Positions 1-5,446 of a DNA stretch of 5,446 bases are shown here, piece after piece. This stretch comes from an uncultured bacterium (GTDB taxonomy: Bacteria > Bacteroidota > Bacteroidia > Bacteroidales > JACABE01), in the NCBI GenBank assembly GCA_903911455.1, contig CAIWDQ010000619.1, forward strand, positions 1-5,446, read 5' to 3'. Each line of letters opens with the position of its first letter. Position 1 is the stretch's first letter. The translations under genes were made by a program, and so were the position numbers. The notes beneath the pieces were generated by a model, which made no database searches, was not told the origin of the DNA, and saw only the letters and a program-made list of their open reading frames with translations.

Positions 1-18
1 ACTTATAATAATTAAATA

Positions 19-207
19 CACTATATAGATGAAACGCTACACCATTTAGTTGAAACGTTTCGGTATTTAGTTTACATTTTTCGCTACTTAGAAATAGTTT
101 TTCAGTACTTAGTAATATATTTTCGGTATTTAAAAATAGTTTTTCACTATTTTGTGGAAGATTTACGCCATTTAGAAATATATTTACGCCATTTAGTGGA
201 AGTTTTA
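19..207. repeat. Degenerate 21-bp tandem repeat array, nine full units
   Basis: Nine consecutive units of exactly 21 bp start at 19, 40, 61, 82, 103, 124, 145, 166 and 187. The front half of each unit reads approximately C-R-S-Y-A-Y-TTAG. The middle is variable and the end is usually TTTT or TTTA. Unit positions 1 (C), 5 (A), 8 (T) and 20 (T) are the same in all nine. The middle has two flavours: GTGGAAG-like (units at 19, 40, 145 and 187) and RWAATAK-like (82, 103, 124 and 166). Positions 1-18 look like a further unit displaced by a 1-bp indel, so the array probably continues past the left edge. There are no unique spacers, so it is not a CRISPR array. Because 21 is a multiple of three, several frames stay open across it, but none has a convincing start. 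The function is unknown. Constant length despite strong sequence divergence suggests selection on phase, either as heptapeptide coding or as protein sites two helical turns apart. Confidence 0.85.
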
Positions 208-239
208 CGTGCACGTAAAACTTCCACTAAATGGCGTAA
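184..239. repeat. Perfect 56-bp palindrome closing the repeat array
   Basis: Bases 184-211 are exactly complementary to 212-239, giving 28-bp arms with no spacer and no mismatch. The centre is ACGTGCACGT (207-216). The left arm contains the whole last tandem unit (187-207). The right arm contains that same unit inverted (216-236), and symmetry stops abruptly at 183/240. As DNA it could extrude a cruciform; as RNA it would fold into a very stable hairpin. No U-rich run follows it on either strand, so it is not a standard intrinsic terminator. It could be a recombination or foldback product of the array, a protein-binding site, or an RNA-processing structure. The symmetry is certain; the role is not known. 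Confidence 0.9.
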
Positions 240-388
240 GACGTTCATTAGATATAGTAATAATAATAATATATCGCAGCTTATTTAATTAAAATATATA
301 TTAATATCAAAATGTAGAAGCAATACATATATAAGTTAACTTTGTAACGAATTAAATTAGTTCAAAAAACAAATTAAAATAAGAAAAA
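240..388. other. AT-rich intergenic leader before the unknown plus-strand gene
   Basis: This stretch runs from the end of the palindrome to the start codon at 389. It is very AT-rich, with a short AAT repeat (four copies at 259-270) and runs of alternating A and T. I see no tRNA, no conserved riboswitch-like fold and no ORF with a start codon. The only recognisable signal is a probable promoter element at 337-344. The 28 bases before the start codon are A-rich with no clear Shine-Dalgarno sequence, which is common in Bacteroidota. Confidence 0.6.
337..344 (+). promoter_or_regulatory. Probable Bacteroidota-type -7 promoter element
   Basis: The octamer TAACTTTG matches the Bacteroidota primary-sigma -7 consensus TAnnTTTG exactly. 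It lies 44 bp upstream of the start codon at 389, which predicts a leader of about 35-40 nt. I found no clear TTG or TTTG -33 element in the expected region (about 310-320), so the promoter rests on one box in AT-rich DNA. If real, it drives the 389-1099 gene as a separate unit. Confidence 0.5.
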
Positions 389-1099
389 ATGAAAGAAGAA
401 CCAAAATTGGATTTTGTAATGTTTAGTGGCGATATGTTGGCTCAAGGTCGACGTTTTTTAGATCAGTTTTTAGAAAATAAGACAGACTTTACAAATGATT
501 ATAATGTCTTTAAAACTCCGTTTGAAACTGTAATGGAGGATGCAATAGATCTTTGTTGGGCTACTGACTCAGATGATATTTGTGTAGGAAAGCAAGCTGA
601 ACAAACAGCAATAATTGAAGCACTTATGGGTGTGGGAAGAAAAGGATTTCAGGGTGGAGAACTTTTTATAAAACTAACATGGGATGGAAATAATAACAAA
701 CTTAGATTATATGGACAGCCAAAATACGAAGCAGCAAGGTCGTCACATGTAAAATTACCTATTTTATTATTACAAGCTTATGATTTTGCATTTGATATAG
801 ATAATCAAGCATTATTAATAGCTCAAGGATTTACATTACCAAAAATAACAGCATTAAAAACAGTTGCAGATTCAATAAATTTGGCCGTAAGAAAGCAAGA
901 TAAACTAAAAGGAGCCAGAAATCTAACTACTTTTGAGCGTATAACTAATCTAAATATAGTTTGGGCTATGATGGTGAAACTTAGTGAGTGTGCAAAAAAG
1001 ATATATGAAAATAATCCTGCTATGTGGAACTTATATTTATTGTATCCGGGAGGTTCAACACCACCTCCAACACCTGTTCCACCTGCTCCAACTGTTTAA
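389..1099 (+). CDS. Uncharacterised 236-residue protein with proline-rich tail
   Basis: I cannot assign a function. The start is the first ATG, about 44 bp after a TAnnTTTG box, and the gene ends with two stop codons in a row (TAATAA, 1097-1102). There is no signal peptide and no transmembrane segment, so a cytoplasmic protein is likely. Residues 1-85 are acidic and mixed. Around residues 108-120 is a YGQPKYEAARSS stretch, followed by probable helices at about 122-170. Two further landmarks are GFTLPKITAL (147-156) and the R-N-L-T-T-F-E-R-I segment (177-185), which leads into a Trp-containing helix. An ENNPAMW segment (207-213) precedes the end. From memory, this order of motifs resembles small helical proteins of unknown function common in Bacteroidota; I could not verify that. 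The last 12 residues contain seven prolines (225-236), probably a disordered tail or linker remnant. The gene is convergent with the rpoC operon and shares its terminator hairpin. Confidence 0.8.
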   Translation: MKEEPKLDFVMFSGDMLAQGRRFLDQFLENKTDFTNDYNVFKTPFETVMEDAIDLCWATDSDDICVGKQAEQTAIIEALMGVGRKGFQGGELFIKLTWDGNNNKLRLYGQPKYEAARSSHVKLPILLLQAYDFAFDIDNQALLIAQGFTLPKITALKTVADSINLAVRKQDKLKGARNLTTFERITNLNIVWAMMVKLSECAKKIYENNPAMWNLYLLYPGGSTPPPTPVPPAPTV

Positions 1100-1125
1100 T
1101 AAGATTTTAAGTAATAAAATTAACA

Positions 1126-1163
1126 AAAAAAGAGGCTGTATCAAATGATACAGCCTCTTTTTT
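1126..1163. terminator. Bidirectional intrinsic terminator between convergent genes
   Basis: Bases 1126-1143 pair perfectly with 1146-1163. The GC-rich core is GAGGC with GCCTC, and the effective loop is about 4 nt. On the plus strand the stem ends in a T run (1158-1163), which suits the gene ending at 1099. On the minus strand the A run at 1125-1131 becomes a U tract, which suits the operon whose last gene ends at 1173. The hairpin sits 26 bp after the plus-strand stop and 9 bp after the minus-strand stop, so it very probably ends both transcripts. Confidence 0.92.
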
Positions 1164-1172
1164 CTTAGGAAC

Positions 1173-1487
1173 TTAAGCCTGAGCTTTAGGTCCACCCAGA
1201 TTAAACGGAATACTATCCATTTGATCAGGTTCTTTTATTTTACCATGAACTGATTCGAACTTAGCAATATTCTCTTGCAAAGCTCTTAGTAGTCTCTTAG
1301 CATGTTGAGGAGTCAAAATTATTCTTGATTTAACATTAGCCTTAGGTACACCCGGCATCATCTTGATAAAATCAACGATAAATTCGGATTGTGAATGAGT
1401 AATAATAGCTAAATTAGAATATATACCCTCAGCCACTTCAGGACTAAGTTCAATGTTTAATTGATTCTCTTGTTCTTGTTGATTCAT
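1173..1487 (-). CDS. DUF3467 family protein, last gene of the rpoC operon
   Basis: The protein has 104 residues, a normal length for the DUF3467 family as found in Bacteroidota. Its recognisable core runs from about residue 10 to 84. It includes NIELSPEVAEGIYSNLAIIT (11-30), a SEFIVDF strand (34-40), the MPGVPKANVKSRIILTP stretch (44-60) and QHAKRLLRAL (61-70). A less conserved tail ends in NLGGPKAQA. There is no signal peptide or membrane segment. The biochemical function of the family is unknown. The ATG lies 3 bp after the rpoC stop codon, with only an A-rich sequence inside the rpoC end as a possible ribosome site, so translation is probably coupled to rpoC. The position next to rpoC is a recurring Bacteroidota arrangement and suggests, without proving, a link to transcription. 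The family call is firm; any role is inference. Confidence 0.9.
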   Translation of the reverse strand: MNQQEQENQLNIELSPEVAEGIYSNLAIITHSQSEFIVDFIKMMPGVPKANVKSRIILTPQHAKRLLRALQENIAKFESVHGKIKEPDQMDSIPFNLGGPKAQA

Positions 1488-1490
1488 TTG

Positions 1491-4400
1491 TTATTTTCTT
1501 TTAGAAATTAAAAGATCCATTTCTTCCTGATCTCCTACTAATAAACTTTCGTATTCTCTTAAACCTGTTCCAGCCGGAATTAAATGTCCAACCAATACAT
1601 TTTCTTTCAAACCTAATAATTCATCAGTCTTAGCATTCACAGCAGCTTCATTTAATACTTTAGTTGTTTCCTGGAATGAAGCAGCAGATAAGAAACTTCT
1701 AACCTGTAACGAAGCTTTGGTAATACCTTGTAATACCTGACGAGCAGTAGCAGGTTGAGCATCTCTTGCTTCAATTAGTTTTTTGTCTTTACGTTTTAAG
1801 ATAGAGTTTTCATCTCTTAATTTTCTGGCACTAACAATCTGTCCTGCTTTATAGATTTCAGAGTCACCTGAATTAACAATTACTTTCTTTCCAAAAATCA
1901 TATCATTTTCTTCCTGGAAATCAATTTTATTAACCAATTCACCTTCTAGAAACTTAGTGTCACCTTGGTCATCAACTTCAACTTTACGCATCATCTGACG
2001 AACGATAGTTTCAAAATGTTTATCATTAATCTTAACACCTTGTAAACGGTAAACTTCTTGGATTTCATTAACAATATATTCCTGAACTTTCATAGGACCT
2101 TTAATTGCTAAGATATCCGAAGGAGTCATAGCACCTTCAGAAAGAGGAGTCCCAGCTTTTACATAATCATTTTCCTGAGCAAGTATCTGTTTGGAAGTTG
2201 GGATAAGATAACTCTTTTCCTCACCTGTCTTAGAAGTAATAATGATTTCTCTGTTTCCACGTTTTAATTTCTTACCAAAAGAAACAACACCGTCAATTTC
2301 AGAAACAACTGCAGGGTCAGAAGGATTTCTTGCTTCAAATAACTCAGTTACTCTAGGTAAACCTCCAGTAATATCACCAGCTTTACCAAAGTTTCTAGGA
2401 ATTTTTACTAGAGTTTCACCAGCAACGATTTTCTTACCATCTTCAACTATAATATGAGCTCCTACAGGGATATCATAAATCCTTAATACTTCACCTGAAG
2501 AAGAAACTATATTAATAGATGGATTTTTAGATTTTTGACGAGATTCAATAATAACTTTGTCCTGATAACCTGTTTGATCATCAGATTCAACTCTATATGT
2601 AACCCCTTCAATTATATTATCAAAAGATATTTTACCTGAAACTTCAGATAAAATAACTGCATTATAAGGATCCCAATCTGAAATTATATCACCTTTATTA
2701 ACTTCAGCACCATCTTTAATATATAAATTAGCACCATAAGGAATAAAACTAGAAGTTAGAATAATATGAGTATTCTTATCAATAATTCTCATTTCTGCAG
2801 ATCTACCGATAACTACATCATAAGTATTTCCTTCTGCATTTTTATATTCAATAGACCTTAATTCATCAATTTCTATTTCTCCAGTGTATTTAGCTTCAAT
2901 TCTGGAAGAGATAGCAATGTTAGATGCAGTACCCCCAACGTGGAAAGTACGTAAAGTTAGCTGTGTGCCAGGCTCACCAATAGATTGTGCTGCAATTACA
3001 CCAACTGCTTCTCCTTTCTGAATCATTCTACCAGTTGCAAGGTTTCTTCCATAACATTTAGCACATACACCTTGTTTAGATTCGCATGTCAATACAGAAC
3101 GAATTTCAACTTCTTCTATAGGTGATTCTTCAATTAATTTACAGATATCTTCGATTAATTCATTACCAGCTGTAGCTAATAAAACTCCGGTATGAGGATG
3201 ATAAATATCGTGTAAAGAAACTCTACCTAAGATTCTATCATATAAACTTTCAACAGTCTCTTCATTTTTCTTTAAAGCAGTAGTAGTTAAACCACGTAAA
3301 GTTCCACAATCTTCTTCAGATATAATTACATCTTGTGCAACATCTACTAACCTACGAGTTAAATAACCAGCATCAGCAGTTTTTAAAGCAGTATCTGCTA
3401 ACCCTTTACGAGCACCGTGAGTTGAGATAAAATATTCAAGTACTGATAAACCTTCTTTAAAGTTAGAAAGAATTGGGTTTTCAATAATTTCTCCACCTAC
3501 TGAACCTGACTTTGTTGGTTTAGCCATCAAACCTCTCATTCCAGATAACTGGCGTATCTGTTCTTTAGAACCACGGGCACCAGAATCAAGCATCATATAA
3601 ACAGGATTAAACCCTTGTTTATCTTTTGCAAGCTGTTGCATTACAGTAGAAGTAAGATGAGAGTTGGTATGTGTCCAAATATCAATTATCTGGTTATATC
3701 TTTCATTATTTGTAATGAACCCCATACTATAATTAGCCATTACTTCTTCAACTTCTGCATTAGCTTGAGCAACTAATTTCTCTTTAATTTCAGGAACAAT
3801 AACATCTCCTAGATTAAATGATAAACCTCCTCTAAAAGCCATCATAAATCCTAAATCTTTAATATCATCTAAGAATTTAGCTGTTTTAGCAGTACCTGTT
3901 TTTTTCAATACATTACTGATAATATCTCTTAATGACTTTTTTGTCAATAGCTCATTAATATAACTATATTCTTTAGGAACAACTTGGTTAAATAATGCTC
4001 GACCTACAGTTGTTTCAATAAGCTTCTTTGAAGTAATTCCATTTTCTTCAATGTTCCATAACACTTTAATCCATGCATGAAGGTCAATTTTCTTTTCATT
4101 ATAAGCAATAATTACTTCTTCAACTGAATAAAAAATAGAATCTTCACCGTTTACTGGGTTACCTTCTTCACTTCTTCTCCCTTTAGTCATATAATAAAGA
4201 CCTAAAACCATGTCCTGTGAAGGTACAGTAATAGGAGCCCCATTTGCTGGGTTTAGAATATTATGAGATGCTAGCATCAAGATTTGAGCTTCAAGCACAG
4301 CTGCATTGCCTAGTGGAACGTGAACTGCCATTTGGTCACCATCAAAGTCAGCATTAAAAGCAGTACAAACTAAAGGATGTAATCTGATTGCTTTACCCTC

Positions 4401-5446
4401 AACTAATTTTGGTTGGAAAGCTTGTATCCCTAATCTGTGAAGAGTAGGAGCTCTATTTAGAAGAACTGGGTGTCCTTTTAAAATGTTTTCTAAAATATCC
4501 CAAACAACAGGATCTTTTCTGTCAACAATTTTCTTAGCAGACTTAACTGTTTTAACAATTCCTCTTTCAAGCATCTTACGAATGATAAAAGGTTTGAAAA
4601 GTTCAGAAGCCATATCTTTAGGTAAACCACATTCATTTAATTTAAGTTCTGGACCTACAACAATAACAGAACGACCAGAATAATCAACACGCTTCCCTAA
4701 TAAGTTTTGACGAAAACGACCTTGTTTACCTTTTAAACTATCACTTAATGATTTTAAAGCTCTGTTAGATTCTGTTTTAACAGAACTTGCTTTTCTAGAA
4801 TTGTCTAGTAAAGAATCTACAGCCTCTTGAAGCATACGTTTTTCATTACGCATAATAACATCAGGAGCCTTTATTTCTATTAGCCTTTTTAATCTATTAT
4901 TTCTAATAATAACTCTTCTATAAAGATCATTTAAATCAGAAGTAGCAAATCTTCCTCCATCAAGAGGAACTAGTGGTCTTAATTCAGGAGGAATAACAGG
5001 TACAACTTTTAAGATCATCCATTCTGGTCTATTTTCAATTCTTCCTTGTCCATCTCTAAATGCTTCAAATACTTTTAAACGTTTAAGTAAATCTAACTTT
5101 CTTTGTTGAGAAGTTTCATTACTTGCTTTATGACGTAAATCAAATGACATCTGATCTAAATCTAGTCTTGATAATAATCCTTGAAGAGCTTCAGCACCCA
5201 TTTTAGCAATAAATTTGTCAGGATCAGAATCGTCAAGTGCTAAATTTTCAATAGGTAAAGAATCAATAATATTAAAATATTCTTCTTCAGATAAAAAATC
5301 AAGAACATTTATTCCATCATCTTTCTTTATTCCCGGATTAATTACTACATATTTTTCATAATATATAATTGTATCTAATTTTTTAGATTGCAATCCAAGT
5401 AAAGATCCAATTTTATTAGGTAATGATCTGAAAAACCAGATATGAG
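1491..5446 (-). CDS. rpoC: DNA-directed RNA polymerase subunit beta' (5' end outside window)
   Basis: This is the largest core subunit of RNA polymerase and carries the catalytic centre for RNA synthesis. About 1,317 codons are visible and the frame runs off the right edge. The TTG at 5393 is an internal leucine, not a start: the frame continues upstream with [17 protein letters not shown], conserved RpoC sequence. By family comparison about 110 N-terminal residues are missing, including the first zinc-binding cysteines. Visible landmarks, 5' to 3' of the gene, are: the [20 protein letters not shown] segment (about 4730-4670); the metal-binding loop NADFDGD (4355-4335), whose three aspartates hold the catalytic Mg2+; the bridge-helix region with [17 protein letters not shown] (about 3440-3370); the second zinc site, with Cys codons at 3308-3306, 3086-3084, 3065-3063 and 3056-3054; and the trigger-loop start [11 protein letters not shown] (about 2965-2930). 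An SI3-like insertion of about 180 residues follows before [16 protein letters not shown] (about 2380-2335). The C-terminal [20 protein letters not shown] segment is intact. No frameshift or missing catalytic residue is seen. rpoB is expected just outside the window. Confidence 0.98.
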   Translation of the reverse strand, partial: HIWFFRSLPNKIGSLLGLQSKKLDTIIYYEKYVVINPGIKKDDGINVLDFLSEEEYFNIIDSLPIENLALDDSDPDKFIAKMGAEALQGLLSRLDLDQMSFDLRHKASNETSQQRKLDLLKRLKVFEAFRDGQGRIENRPEWMILKVVPVIPPELRPLVPLDGGRFATSDLNDLYRRVIIRNNRLKRLIEIKAPDVIMRNEKRMLQEAVDSLLDNSRKASSVKTESNRALKSLSDSLKGKQGRFRQNLLGKRVDYSGRSVIVVGPELKLNECGLPKDMASELFKPFIIRKMLERGIVKTVKSAKKIVDRKDPVVWDILENILKGHPVLLNRAPTLHRLGIQAFQPKLVEGKAIRLHPLVCTAFNADFDGDQMAVHVPLGNAAVLEAQILMLASHNILNPANGAPITVPSQDMVLGLYYMTKGRRSEEGNPVNGEDSIFYSVEEVIIAYNEKKIDLHAWIKVLWNIEENGITSKKLIETTVGRALFNQVVPKEYSYINELLTKKSLRDIISNVLKKTGTAKTAKFLDDIKDLGFMMAFRGGLSFNLGDVIVPEIKEKLVAQANAEVEEVMANYSMGFITNNERYNQIIDIWTHTNSHLTSTVMQQLAKDKQGFNPVYMMLDSGARGSKEQIRQLSGMRGLMAKPTKSGSVGGEIIENPILSNFKEGLSVLEYFISTHGARKGLADTALKTADAGYLTRRLVDVAQDVIISEEDCGTLRGLTTTALKKNEETVESLYDRILGRVSLHDIYHPHTGVLLATAGNELIEDICKLIEESPIEEVEIRSVLTCESKQGVCAKCYGRNLATGRMIQKGEAVGVIAAQSIGEPGTQLTLRTFHVGGTASNIAISSRIEAKYTGEIEIDELRSIEYKNAEGNTYDVVIGRSAEMRIIDKNTHIILTSSFIPYGANLYIKDGAEVNKGDIISDWDPYNAVILSEVSGKISFDNIIEGVTYRVESDDQTGYQDKVIIESRQKSKNPSINIVSSSGEVLRIYDIPVGAHIIVEDGKKIVAGETLVKIPRNFGKAGDITGGLPRVTELFEARNPSDPAVVSEIDGVVSFGKKLKRGNREIIITSKTGEEKSYLIPTSKQILAQENDYVKAGTPLSEGAMTPSDILAIKGPMKVQEYIVNEIQEVYRLQGVKINDKHFETIVRQMMRKVEVDDQGDTKFLEGELVNKIDFQEENDMIFGKKVIVNSGDSEIYKAGQIVSARKLRDENSILKRKDKKLIEARDAQPATARQVLQGITKASLQVRSFLSAASFQETTKVLNEAAVNAKTDELLGLKENVLVGHLIPAGTGLREYESLLVGDQEEMDLLISKRK

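Noticed and set aside
1..239. CRISPR array
   Set aside because: Units are directly adjacent, 21 bp long and diverged, with no unique spacers between identical repeats and no cas genes in view.
184..239. Intrinsic terminator or integron attC site
   Set aside because: No U tract follows the stem on either strand. The palindrome is perfect with no spacer, unlike the imperfect, bulged attC structure, and no integrase is visible.
16..288. Annotating the plus-strand frame through the array as a CDS
   Set aside because: It lacks an ATG and any ribosome site. Two other frames are equally open because of the 21-bp period, so openness alone is not evidence of coding.
2242..2457. Plus-strand open frame of 71 codons inside rpoC
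   Set aside because: It lies antisense to the conserved RpoC segment around the trigger-loop end, has no recognisable product or ribosome site, and is explained as a shadow frame.
2390..2925. Large insertion between the trigger-loop halves of RpoC as an anomaly
   Set aside because: It matches in place and approximate length the SI3 insertion known in E. coli RpoC and is usual for Bacteroidota as well.
4483..4683. Plus-strand open frame of 66 codons inside rpoC
   Set aside because: It is antisense to highly conserved RpoC sequence upstream of the active-site loop; a shadow frame with no independent support.
5391..5393. TTG as the rpoC start codon
   Set aside because: The frame stays open to the right edge and encodes conserved RpoC sequence ([13 protein letters not shown]) upstream of this codon, so the TTG is an internal leucine.

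Overview
The window is low-GC DNA from a member of the Bacteroidota. Two things point there. The RpoC sequence and the small DUF3467 gene directly after it form an arrangement typical of that phylum. A TAnnTTTG-type -7 promoter element also lies upstream of the plus-strand gene. I cannot fix the class or genus from the sequence alone.

Layout from left to right. Positions 1-239 hold no convincing gene. They contain a degenerate 21-bp tandem repeat, with nine complete indel-free units at 19-207 and probably more beyond the left edge. The last unit is present again in inverted orientation, which makes a perfect 56-bp palindrome (184-239). Positions 240-388 are very AT-rich and contain a probable promoter. 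A 236-residue uncharacterised protein (389-1099, plus strand) follows. It looks cytoplasmic and mostly helical, with a short proline-rich tail. A strong symmetrical hairpin (1126-1163) separates it from the convergent operon and should terminate transcription from both sides. On the minus strand come a DUF3467 protein (1173-1487) and rpoC, the RNA polymerase beta' subunit (1491 to the right edge, 5' end missing).

The minus-strand pair is the distal end of the usual rpoB-rpoC operon. RpoC carries every catalytic landmark expected in the visible part: the NADFDGD metal-binding loop, the second zinc site, the bridge helix, the trigger loop and its SI3-type insertion. The DUF3467 gene starts 3 bp after the rpoC stop codon, so the two are almost certainly co-transcribed. 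The unknown plus-strand gene appears to be its own transcription unit, with no evident functional link to the polymerase operon.

The least ordinary part is the repeat array with its palindromic end. It matches no CRISPR, attC or IS structure I can recognise. Nothing in the window proves a new system. The array and the orphan gene next to it are the parts worth following up.
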